From positions 1 to 32,627 of the forward strand of contig JAKLIR010000002.1 in the NCBI GenBank assembly GCA_022709505.1: DNA of 32,627 nt, written 5' to 3'. This document shows positions 6,707-16,000 of this stretch, one piece after another. The stretch's first letter is position 1. Each line of letters opens with the position of its first letter. The notes beneath the pieces were generated by a model. It worked only from the letters and a program-made list of their open reading frames with translations. It did not search any database and was not told the DNA's origin. The position numbers and the translations under genes were made by a program. The stretch comes from a bacterium (GTDB taxonomy: Bacteria; UBP15; UBA6099).

Positions 6707-9571
6707 TTATTTCGTAGTCATTGTATATACGCCGTCCCAGCCCTCTCCGGGCGGGTTCGCTTTATAGTCTTCACATCGTTCTATATAGATTCTGCTCGGG
6801 CCGTCCGTGTGGCGTGCTTCGAGAGCGAGCTTGAATTCCGAGATCGCTTCGTCCCACTTTTGTTCGAGGTACAGATTGATTCCTTTTTCAAAGTGCTCCA
6901 AGCAGCGCGCCATGTCTTCGGGCAGTCCGGTATCTTTTTTCTCGATGAGTTCGTAAACCTTGACGGGTTCGAGCTTTCCTTTCACCCTGATGCTGTCGAT
7001 AAGCCGGGCGATCACGGCGTGCTTCGTCTTTTCATAGGTGTTTTCGCTTATCATGAGTTTCGTGTCATATTGCTTGTTTACGCCGAGGATACGAGCCGCG
7101 AGGTTGACCGCGTCGCCCATGATCGTGTAGTTGAATCGCGACTGGGAGCCCATGTTCCCGGCGATCATCTTTCCGGAATTCAGCCCGACGCTCGTGTATA
7201 TGGGTTTCTTGCCCTCGGCTTTCCACTTCTTGTTCAGTTCGAGCGTTCGGTTGTACATGTCTATCGCCGAGAAACAAGCTTTGACGGGATTGTCCTCGAA
7301 ATGAACGGGCGCGCCGAATATCGCCATGATGATACTTCCCTCATATTTGTCGAGCGTGCCGTCGTATTTGAAAATGTCTTCCGTCATTTCGGTGAAGTAT
7401 TCGTTGAGGCGCTCGACGAGTTCCTCCGCGGTATCGGTCTCGTTGAGCCCCGGGCCGGACGCGAGGGCGAACATCGCCGTCAGGTCCATCTTTTCGCCGC
7501 CGAGCTGGAGCTTTTCGGGGTGCTGAATCAGCGTGTCCACGACCTGCGGGTTGACGTATGTCGAGAACATGGCCTTCATCTTCTTTGCTTCCTGCCCCTC
7601 CGTCATGAACCTGTAAACTATGACCATCAGGTAAGTAAGGATTATTGCTATGATTGCGGGCACGAGAGGTATCCACAGTCGGTTGAATGAGAACGCGATC
7701 ACGGTGGCGATGAAATATCCCGCCACTGCGCCGAATGTGATCAGTGCTCCTATCGCCTGTTTCGCCGCTCCGCCGGCGTAGCCGATCCCGACGCAGATGA
7801 TTACAAGCACAACGAAGAACGACCAGAAAGAAACAACTTTGATGAAAAGCTCGTTCACGATCGTATTAACGAAGTTCACGTGCATCCCGACGAGAGGGTA
7901 TCTCGGGTCCAAGGGCGTTGGATTGAGGTCGTGAGTGTCTGCGGCGGTCATTCCCGTCATGCTTATCTTGCCGTCGAAGAAACGGAGCGTTTTCACCGCA
8001 TCGGCTTTTTCTTCCTTGTTGAACGAGGCGAGTCGCTGTTGTTCGAGTAAAGACATCGGTTCGCCGCGCTCTTGTTTTTTCATCAGGTTGTAGATAACCG
8101 ATGCATCGTATATCTGCTTGAAACTTCTGTGTGAGAACTGCCTCGGATTGTTGAATTGTCCGGCCCAGTTCACGAGAACCTTGTCCCCTTCATACAGTGG
8201 AATGATGATTTTCCTCCGTTTTTTCTCATGCGGGACCTTGCAGTTGTTCAGAATGATCCTTTCTTTTTCGAAACGGAGGTCTTTCATCCCTATATCGAGA
8301 TACCGCATCGCGATTATAAGGTCTATGTGAAGATATAATTTTCCTTCGAACACAACGGCGGGCGCCGCGCTGCGCACCGTTCCATCCTGTTTTTGGAATT
8401 CGGGTTTGACATATCCTACGCCGGCGACGTACTCGCCAACTTCGGGAATCGGGGTTTGCATATTTATGACATTCATATAACTGCGCAGGAGTTCCTTTAT
8501 CTCGGCCGGTTTTCCCCGCGGTGTTATGCCCAACTTGCCGTTTATAGCGAGAGCCTTGTCATTTTGGGTCTTCAATTTTTTGATTTCAGCAGATATCGCG
8601 GCCCGCTGTTTCTTTGTGAAAGGCAGCGGTTTCCCGCCGTTGATTTCTTTTTTCTTGCTGCTGTCGAGGAGTTGCTGGAGTTCTTCCGGAGAAAGGTTTC
8701 TCAGAGCAAAGTTTACGAGGACTTCAGTCTGATTTTTTGTCTGCGTCCTATCCGCAAGGACTATCAGGCGTGCGAAAATTTCATGGGCTTTCTTATTGTA
8801 GAGTATGTCGTTGAAGCCGTAAGGAGTGTCTTCTTTGTTATTAACTATTTGAGCGAGGTACACGTTTCCGGCGATGGCGATAGCGTCGTGGAGAATCTTG
8901 TCCCGGTCCGGAGCGAGAGTCGCGAGATCGGCGTTTTCGCTTAAGAAAGCGCCGGTGCTTTTAAGCGCGTCGAGACTTGTGACGAGCTGCTGGTCGCCGA
9001 TGGCTTTAAGTAGTCCGCTCGCGGCGCTTTTCAGGGTTGCGGCGCTACCGGGGGTTTTGAGCGAAGCGGATATGTCGTAAAGGGCGGTTTTAAGATTTCC
9101 GATAGCCTGCTGGTTGGCCTGATAGCCGGAAACGAGGTTTTCGAATTGAGCGCGGAACACGTCCGCCATTTCCACATTCAGAGCCGGCCCGGCCGGGTCG
9201 AAGAAAAACACGTCGAAGAACGTCGCCTTGGTTCTCGACCCTTTTTCCCCGAGGGCTTTTATTATTTCGGCGTATAGGGTTCTGTCGTACGGCCACGGTT
9301 TCCATTCATAACTCTCGTCGTCGATGTCGAGCAGAACGAGTTTATCCGGGATCAGCTTTCGGTCGAGCGCCCCTCTGAGCCTGAACCGCATGTCGTACGC
9401 CCTGTATTCGAATGCCTTGAGTTGGTCGTGGACTTTTCCCACGATAAAAACGTTATCCGTGCCGTCATGGGCGATGATCCCCATGAAGACGGCGATGAAA
9501 GCGCCGAGAACTATCCCCATGATCCTGTTCCGCTGCTCGTGGGTCAAGGAGATTTTCTTGGAAAGTTTCAT
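6707..9571 (-). CDS. CHASE2-domain class III nucleotide cyclase, C2-like half
   Basis: The protein has 954 residues, is a tandem paralogue of the gene downstream and has the same architecture: N-terminal membrane anchor (about 18-40), CHASE2 sensor, three membrane segments (about 570-650), cyclase domain (about 695-870) and a TPR-like tail. A GGAGG ribosome binding site lies at 9580-9584 on the minus strand. Here the transition-state residues are intact: Asn823 and Arg827 in GDAVNLAAR, with Asp820 and Thr816. But the first metal-binding Asp is replaced (Ala702 or Leu703 in MFALASG, depending on alignment) and the second is Ser746 in DKYEGSIIM, while Lys742 is kept. That is the residue pattern of the C2 half of mammalian adenylyl cyclases, where the second position is also Ser. 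Most likely it pairs with the downstream protein to make one composite active site. Cyclization of ATP is the default guess; GTP is not excluded. Confidence 0.9.
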   Translation of the reverse strand: MKLSKKISLTHEQRNRIMGIVLGAFIAVFMGIIAHDGTDNVFIVGKVHDQLKAFEYRAYDMRFRLRGALDRKLIPDKLVLLDIDDESYEWKPWPYDRTLYAEIIKALGEKGSRTKATFFDVFFFDPAGPALNVEMADVFRAQFENLVSGYQANQQAIGNLKTALYDISASLKTPGSAATLKSAASGLLKAIGDQQLVTSLDALKSTGAFLSENADLATLAPDRDKILHDAIAIAGNVYLAQIVNNKEDTPYGFNDILYNKKAHEIFARLIVLADRTQTKNQTEVLVNFALRNLSPEELQQLLDSSKKKEINGGKPLPFTKKQRAAISAEIKKLKTQNDKALAINGKLGITPRGKPAEIKELLRSYMNVINMQTPIPEVGEYVAGVGYVKPEFQKQDGTVRSAAPAVVFEGKLYLHIDLIIAMRYLDIGMKDLRFEKERIILNNCKVPHEKKRRKIIIPLYEGDKVLVNWAGQFNNPRQFSHRSFKQIYDASVIYNLMKKQERGEPMSLLEQQRLASFNKEEKADAVKTLRFFDGKISMTGMTAADTHDLNPTPLDPRYPLVGMHVNFVNTIVNELFIKVVSFWSFFVVLVIICVGIGYAGGAAKQAIGALITFGAVAGYFIATVIAFSFNRLWIPLVPAIIAIILTYLMVIVYRFMTEGQEAKKMKAMFSTYVNPQVVDTLIQHPEKLQLGGEKMDLTAMFALASGPGLNETDTAEELVERLNEYFTEMTEDIFKYDGTLDKYEGSIIMAIFGAPVHFEDNPVKACFSAIDMYNRTLELNKKWKAEGKKPIYTSVGLNSGKMIAGNMGSQSRFNYTIMGDAVNLAARILGVNKQYDTKLMISENTYEKTKHAVIARLIDSIRVKGKLEPVKVYELIEKKDTGLPEDMARCLEHFEKGINLYLEQKWDEAISEFKLALEARHTDGPSRIYIERCEDYKANPPGEGWDGVYTMTTK

Positions 9572-9631
9572 GTCGTGATCCTCCCGTATGCGCCGGCGGC
9601 CCAGCCGCGCTTATATCACGCATCCGTTTCG

Positions 9632-9675
9632 ATAAGATTGATTCTTATTATCCTCATTTGAGATAAAGTATTATA
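9632..9675 (-). promoter_or_regulatory. Possible promoter and operator for the cyclase operon
   Basis: On the minus strand a perfect TATAAT lies at 9675-9670, in an AT-rich block that contrasts with its surroundings. No good -35 box is visible at the usual spacing, so an activator may be needed. Just downstream of the expected start point is an imperfect palindrome, ATAAG(9632-9636)-7 nt-CTTAT(9644-9648), a possible operator. This is weak evidence. The 178-base gap 9572-9749 holds no gene. Confidence 0.35.
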
Positions 9676-9749
9676 TCTTTTTTTTAGCGAAAAAATCTTC
9701 ACCCGCCGAAAATGCGCCCGGCCCGTGAAAGCGGCGTGGGGCGCGCGCC

Positions 9750-11000
9750 TCACGGCTCGACCGGAATATCCGGCGGCGAGATCCTTTTCGTGGAAAGAAG
9801 CTTCGGCGCCTGATTTTTAAGAGCGCCGAGAAGCAGCGCGCGCCCGTGAGCGAGCTTCTTTCGTTGCGGAGTCTCGCCCGAAGCGAGTTGAACGAGTTCG
9901 AAGATGTGATACACCGGCTTGGCGCCGGGTATCACCGAAGTCGCCGCGGAGAACGCGAGAACGCATCCGGCGCAGTAGGCGAGCACCGCGTCCGCGCCGG
10001 TTTTCGCGGCTTCCGAGTACGCGCGAAGAGCGGCCGACGTCACCGCGAGCGGGTGATAGTTCTTCTTGGCCGGGAATCCGCCTCCGATTCCGCAGCAATA
10101 TGCGCAGTCCCTGTTGTGGGGCATTTCCACGACTTCCGCGCCGAGTTTTTCGAGAATCTTTCTTGGAAGCTCTTCGTATTCCGGCCCTATGACTTTCGCA
10201 TGGCACGACTCCTGAATGGTGACTTTCATCCCGAGCGGTTTAGTGATTTTAATTTCGCCGCTTTCGATTTTTCCCCAGAGCCACGGAAGGTAGGCCGTTA
10301 TCTCCATGTCGGTTTTCAGCCCGAACTTGGGAAGAACGTTTGTGAAAATGCTGTAGCCGGCCGTGCAAAGGACCATCATTTTTTTCGCGCCGAGTTTTTC
10401 GAAATAGCGGTTGAGCCTCGCGGCGGTGGCGCGAAGCTGGTCGTGCATCCCCGTCCTGAAGTACATTTCGCCGCAGCAGTATTCCATCCCTCCGCGGATG
10501 TTCAAATCCCGCAGGAAGGACGCCTGAGTGAGAACCGGTATCGAACATATATTGCAGCCGGGATACGCGAACTCCTCGCACGGCGAGAGGTCGGACCACT
10601 TTTCGAGAAGTTTTTTCTCTTCCGCCGACAAGTGGGCGACGGCGTTCGTCCGGAAGTTATCCGGGTCGTGAGGCTGAAAAAAAGACGACCATGCCGGAAG
10701 CCCGCGGCGAACGTGCTCTTCGTTGAATCTTTCGAGGAACAGAGACAAGGGGTTCGCGCCGTTCGGGCATGTCAGGTTACAGGAGAAACAAGTCTCGCAT
10801 TTGTATAGTACGTGCGCGCCGGGCGACCCACGCCGCAGGGCCGTCATCTCCCTTTTCGCGGCGGATTCGGACAGCCCCATCACCGGGCATTCGGAAAGAC
10901 ACTTTCCGCACACCTCGCACGCGTCCGCGTCGTAGGGTTCGAGCAGCGCCGCGCCTCTCTTTTTTTCAGTCTTCGAATTCGGAGTGTTCATCTCTTCCAT
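9750..11000 (-). CDS. Fe-S/CCG-domain redox protein (GlcF/HdrD-like)
   Basis: This 416-residue cytoplasmic protein starts with two four-cysteine ferredoxin motifs, CxxCxxCxxxCP at residues 28-39 (CEVCGKCLSECP) and again at 68-79 (CETCFSCNLTCP). Two cysteine-rich CCG domains follow: one with PGCNIC then CCGEMYF, the other with ESCH, CCGIGGGF and CAGC. This order is that of glycolate oxidase subunit GlcF, the LutA/LldE group and heterodisulfide reductase HdrD. Such proteins pass electrons between a flavin dehydrogenase partner and quinone or a disulfide. No FAD-binding partner is adjacent, so the substrate is unknown. The first ATG has a GGGAGAG site directly upstream; a second ATG nine bases later is less likely. 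It is divergent from the OstA-like gene. Confidence 0.85.
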   Translation of the reverse strand: MEEMNTPNSKTEKKRGAALLEPYDADACEVCGKCLSECPVMGLSESAAKREMTALRRGSPGAHVLYKCETCFSCNLTCPNGANPLSLFLERFNEEHVRRGLPAWSSFFQPHDPDNFRTNAVAHLSAEEKKLLEKWSDLSPCEEFAYPGCNICSIPVLTQASFLRDLNIRGGMEYCCGEMYFRTGMHDQLRATAARLNRYFEKLGAKKMMVLCTAGYSIFTNVLPKFGLKTDMEITAYLPWLWGKIESGEIKITKPLGMKVTIQESCHAKVIGPEYEELPRKILEKLGAEVVEMPHNRDCAYCCGIGGGFPAKKNYHPLAVTSAALRAYSEAAKTGADAVLAYCAGCVLAFSAATSVIPGAKPVYHIFELVQLASGETPQRKKLAHGRALLLGALKNQAPKLLSTKRISPPDIPVEP

Positions 11001-11074
11001 TTTCTCTCCCGCATTTTACCGACGATTAAAATAATCCCCAATTATAAGTTCCATCCGGCGCTCCGGTAAACACA

Positions 11075-11122
11075 ATGGTTGTTTAAAACCATGGTGACAT
11101 ATCGTTGCTGTAATGATAAAAT
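11075..11122 (+). promoter_or_regulatory. Sigma70-type promoter with an adjacent inverted repeat
   Basis: GTGACA (11094-11099) and TAAAAT (11117-11122) are separated by exactly 17 bases, each matching the sigma70 consensus at five of six positions. Transcription would start near 11129, reading into the OstA-like gene. A perfect 6-bp inverted repeat, ATGGTT(11075-11080)-GTTTAA-AACCAT(11087-11092), abuts the -35 box and could be an operator. The 180-base divergent gap 11001-11180 contains no other clear signal. Confidence 0.55.
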
Positions 11123-11180
11123 CAAATTGCCGGGATAGGCGCATTTTTGCGTGACCGGAATAACTCAATGGAATTGAATA

Positions 11181-12929
11181 TTGATTAAAAGGATAGAGAC
11201 ACGAACCCCGCGGAGCGGAAAACGGACGGTCGCCGTTTCGGTCGCCGTTGTGTTATTGCTGTTTCTGGCCGCCGTCCGCGCCGAAGCGCTGTCGGCGCCT
11301 TACACCCTCGGCTCGAAATACATCCTGTTCGACATAGATAAAAAGATCATATACTGCGAAGGCCAATCCGAATTTCTTTATAAGACAATGAGAGTGCAGG
11401 CCGACACGATCCGGGTGGACGTGAAATTCCACGTCCTGTATGCGGAAGGGAACGTTGTCGTGAGCACGATGGGATCGACCTCGAAGGCGGCGCCCGCCGC
11501 GCAGCAGGAAACCATCGCGGAAGAGGACGCCGAGCGGATCGAGCGGGAAACAACCAGCCGCGAAACGGCCTCGGGGTCCGACTATCAAGGCGAGCAGTTC
11601 AGGTTCGACATAGAGCGCATCGCCGGAGAACTCATTCAAACGCGGAAGAACTACAGGCATATATACCTTCAAGGCGAGGCGCTGAACGAAGTGTCGCAAT
11701 TGCCCGTCATGAACGAAGGGGAGTTCCTCTACGACGAGCCGGAAGTGACGACGAACGCGGTGACTGCTTCCCGCTTCAGAGTGTCGCCCGGAGACCAATA
11801 TGAAGCGTGGCACGCAAGGATGTGGGTGAAAGGCAACAAAGTTCTGAATGTTCCTTACTATACCAATTCGAGCAAGAAGATAACACCCGGCAACTGGCGG
11901 CTGAAAAGCGTGAGCTACAGCTCGAACACCAACTGGAACATCGGCGCGAGCGTGCGGTACAGCGAAAAAAGAACAAGACAGGGATTTGTGGATCTCGTGT
12001 ATAAAAAGAGCGGGGACACAAGGTACGCGCTCGGCCTGAATCAGGCGTTTCAACTCGGAAAACTGACGGCGGGATCGTTCTCTCTTTCGAACGCGCTGAC
12101 GGGAGATTCAGGATACATGCTTTCGTTGAACAGACACGGCGGCTCGATGAGGTCTCAGTCTCTTCAAATCGGCTACGATCGCGAAAATCCCGTCAATGTT
12201 CGCTTGACGGGCAACACGAAATGGGACAAGAAAAGAGTCCGGGGATTCGTGTACGCGACACGGAGCCGGACGCAGTCGGACCCGAGGATCAACGCTATTT
12301 TTGATGTCGATCAGGACACCAAGTATCTCGGAAAAAGCCGGACGGTCGGATATCAGATCAACACTCACGCCACGTATGAATCCGGCGGATATGAAGATGC
12401 TGTTTCGGACGGGAACGTATTCGTGGCGGTGAGCGCGTTTCACACCGGAATAAACCTTTCGAAGAGGTCCCGCGTGAGCATGTCCTCTTCGTCGGGCCTC
12501 GGCGCCGGCACTGAAGGCGACGTGCGCGGCAACATGAGCGGCGCGTTGCGATACAGCTTAACAACGCGGGGCGGCCGACTTTACAGCCTGAGCTACTCCG
12601 CCCGAAACAGCCGCAGCTACGGTCGCGGATATGCGGATCAGGGCCTGTCCGCCTCGGTCTCGGTTTCCCGCTCTTCAAAATCCACGTTTAGCCTCTATTC
12701 CTCTTACGACCTCAGGAAATCCACTTTCGGCTCGGTATCAACGAACATCGATTATATCTTCAGCAAGAAGTGCAGATTGTGGTCCGACATGACCTACGAC
12801 CTCGTTGAAAATCATCTGGCCTCCAAAAATTTCAACATGAGTTACAACATGTACGGAACGCTTGTGAACACCCGGTGGTTTGTGGAATCGAACGATTTCA
12901 TGTTCGATTTTTCAACCAATTTCAGATAA
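11181..12929 (+). CDS. OstA/LptD-like outer-membrane beta-barrel protein
   Basis: The protein has 582 residues from a TTG codon; an in-frame stop lies six bases upstream and no ATG precedes the signal peptide, so TTG is the only sensible start. No clear ribosome binding site is visible. Residues about 16-37 form a signal peptide (hydrophobic core AVSVAVVLLLFLAAV, then AEA). Residues about 40-95 resemble the OstA/LptA-fold repeat (YILFDIDKKIIYCEGQ, VQADTIRVDV, LYAEGNVVVS) seen in LptD and LptA. From about 195 to the end there are alternating amphipathic strands rich in Ser, Tyr, Arg and Asn, as in outer-membrane barrels. It is shorter than usual LptD (about 780 residues), and I do not see the conserved LptD cysteines, so it is more likely a relative with its own role. 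A promoter is at 11094-11122. A second barrel protein follows. Confidence 0.7.
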   Translation: MIKRIETRTPRSGKRTVAVSVAVVLLLFLAAVRAEALSAPYTLGSKYILFDIDKKIIYCEGQSEFLYKTMRVQADTIRVDVKFHVLYAEGNVVVSTMGSTSKAAPAAQQETIAEEDAERIERETTSRETASGSDYQGEQFRFDIERIAGELIQTRKNYRHIYLQGEALNEVSQLPVMNEGEFLYDEPEVTTNAVTASRFRVSPGDQYEAWHARMWVKGNKVLNVPYYTNSSKKITPGNWRLKSVSYSSNTNWNIGASVRYSEKRTRQGFVDLVYKKSGDTRYALGLNQAFQLGKLTAGSFSLSNALTGDSGYMLSLNRHGGSMRSQSLQIGYDRENPVNVRLTGNTKWDKKRVRGFVYATRSRTQSDPRINAIFDVDQDTKYLGKSRTVGYQINTHATYESGGYEDAVSDGNVFVAVSAFHTGINLSKRSRVSMSSSSGLGAGTEGDVRGNMSGALRYSLTTRGGRLYSLSYSARNSRSYGRGYADQGLSASVSVSRSSKSTFSLYSSYDLRKSTFGSVSTNIDYIFSKKCRLWSDMTYDLVENHLASKNFNMSYNMYGTLVNTRWFVESNDFMFDFSTNFR

Positions 12930-13008
12930 CCTTCGCACGAGGCATCCCGATAAAATCCGTCGCCGAACAGGTTTCCCTCCGCCGAAAAGATGGTAGAATT
13001 TCACCTTA

Positions 13009-16000
13009 ATGACCTATTCGATCGGATTGCCGCGAAATAAACATGCGCGCTTCACAACCCGGCGCACCGCAACGCTTTTTGTTTCGCTGACCGCCTTTTT
13101 GATTTTTTTCTCCGCGGCCGCCGCATACCTTTTCGCGACCCCCGCAGAGTCGCAGGAAATCACGGTTAATCAATCCGCGGGCATCGAGTTCGAGGAAAAC
13201 GACGGCTTCGGCTACACTCTTTCCCCCGACGACGAAAACTACAAGCCGCTTCCTCCCGCGCCGGCCGCTCCGGCGAAAAAGGGCGTCCCCGGAAAAATCA
13301 ATCCTTCCGATAAAACCTCGACATCCTATCCGCGGGCGATGCCTGAGTTCCCGGAACTTTTTAAAGAGGAATCGCCCTCCGCACCCGCGCCGAAAGCCGC
13401 GACGCCGGTGGCTAAACCTAAGACCGTACTGAAAAAAGCGGATATAAAATCATCGAAAAAAATGTATAGGTACGAAAACGGGCGCCCGGCGCTCCCGAAA
13501 ACCGCTGCGACCGATGAACCTCGGGACGAGACGGTGGAACCCGAAGAAGCGACGAAAGCAGCGCCGTCGCCGGGGAAAGCCGAAACCACGCCTGAAGAAG
13601 AGGCGCCCGGGGAGCAGGCCGAAGGCGTTGAAGAAGCCGCCTCGGAACCGCCGCCCGAACCGGCTTTCCCGCCCACGTCGAAACACAACCGCGGACAACG
13701 AAAACCCGCGGAACCCGGAAAGATCAGAATCACCGGCAACCTCGAACTCGGCTACCAGACCGCTTCGGCCTCCGGCTACGAAATTGGATTCCTTTCCCAA
13801 AACGGACTTCTTTATTTCAACGACGATTTCCAGCAGAAAACGCGATTGATGGTGGACGGTCTTTTTCAAAACGGTCTTTCCGTCAGCGGTCTGTTCGTTG
13901 AAAATCCGTTTCAAGACAAACAATTCAATCTCAACCTGAGCGGCCCGCACGGACACGCCAACATGGGAGACGTCGATGCGGCTTTCAAGGCGGGCCAGAT
14001 GACGGGCTTCCAAAAAACAATCCGGGGGCTCGATTTCGCATACAACACGGGCAAGCTTACTTTCACCGGCTTGCTTTCCCGGCAGAAGAGCGAAACCACG
14101 CACGAGACTTTCAGAGGCCAAAATATAAGAGGACCTTACGTTCTAAGAGCGACGTCGATCCTCAGGGACAGCGAAGTCGTGACTATCAACGGCCGGCAGG
14201 TCCCGAAGAACGAATACGTGTTGGATTACTTCCTCGGGCAGATCACTTTCAACAGCAACATAGACCCGACGAGCGTGGTGGACATCACATACGAGTCCGT
14301 GCTGCTGGTGTCGATCAACACCGGCTCGCTGAACGGTTTCTCGGTGAACACCGACCCGAAGAACAGGCGCTACGACATCGGGGCCGCGTACCTCGAGGAA
14401 GGAACGAGCCGCGCGACGCGGGAGACGCTTTTCGAAACATCCACCGACATCGACGGCTTGTCGGCGGCGTCCGGCACGGCCCACAACCTCGGCCACATAA
14501 AGCTCGTGAAGGAAAGCGAAATTGTTTCGAGAATAAGCGGGCTCCAATCGGAGCTGCTGTCCCGAGACAGGGACTACACGATCGATTACCCCGCGGGCTT
14601 GATCTCCTTCCTTCGCACGTTCTCCGCCTCGGATACGATTCGCGTCTCTTTCAGCTATTACAACCAGAACTACCTACAGTGGGTGTCCCGCGAAGAACTT
14701 CGAGGCACGGCCCGCAGTTCATACATCCTTCAGAAGGAAAAAGTGTATTCCGGTTCGGAAGTCGTGGAACTCTACATCAACGATACCTACGTGCGCAGAT
14801 TGACGCGGGACGTCGATTACACCATCAGTGAGGCGAACAACTCGATCGACTTCCTCGACTCCGGTGTTCGACCCGAGTCAACTCAAGCCCGCTATGTTTT
14901 AATCAGTTACGAAATAGTACCGGCGAACGTGCCGGGCAGCAGGGACGTGAAAAGAAAAGTAACGGATTTCACGGCCCGCGTCACGCTCGGCCCCGCGACA
15001 CTCAGAGCAGAAGTTTCGAGCACCGACTCGGACATAACCCTCAAGACGGTTCAGATCCTCGAGGAAAGAGTCGCAACGGTGGGCGCCGCCACCACTGACG
15101 GTGTTTTCCCCCTCCAGTTCGAAGCCATTCGCGGAACCGAGGAGGTCTTTTTCAACGACACCATATCGCCGTTGTCCCGCCAGTTGCAGGGCGCGGACTA
15201 CGTTCTCGAATACGACGCCGCACTGGAAGCGACCGTGCTGAAATTTAAAAAAACGATTCCCCCGGGGACGACGATTCTCGCGAACTATAAATATTCACCC
15301 GCCGCTCTCTACGGAGTCGAGCGGAGCGGGAGCGCCGTGAGAGCTCTCGCCGACGTGAAACTTCCTCGGAACGGCGCCCTACAGGCGGAATTCATGAACA
15401 AGAGTCTCTACTTCGCTCCGCTGACAAGCTACAACGACATGGAGACCGACCGCTCAATGCTCCAGTTCAACATATCCCCGTTCAGACATGCAACATTCTC
15501 CGCCGGCTGGCTCAGCCAGAAATACGGCACGGATTTCTCGAACGGAATCGACATGCTCACCGATGAATGGAACAGCCGGCTCGAATATGATTTCGGCCGC
15601 GGCCGCTCCGCCGCATACTCGTTCGCCGCCAGATCGAAATACGACAGCAAGGATGTAAGAAGCACCGATCAGCAACAGGACACGCACAGGCTCGACGTAC
15701 ATTACACGCGCGGCGCGAAACGCAGGCTGTCTCTCGACACCCATCTCGAGACCCGCAACCTCTCGGATAAAACGGAAAAAACCAGCGACCTTCAGGTGCT
15801 CAAGACCGGCTTCAGCTTGGCGTACACCACCGGCCCGGCGCTCACGCTGAAATGGAACAGCGACGGGAACTCGGTGAAGTCCATCGCCCCGGCCTCGGTC
15901 GGCTCATCCGGAGATTTCACCACGAGAACCATCTCGAACGTCCTCGAACTTTCTTGGCTTCCACACCCGATCTGGACCGTTTCAGCACAGTACGACACCC

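Noticed and set aside
9846-10808. A 320-codon open frame on the plus strand
   Set aside because: It is antisense to the Fe-S protein with intact cysteine motifs; composition is Arg/Phe/Val-rich with no domain.
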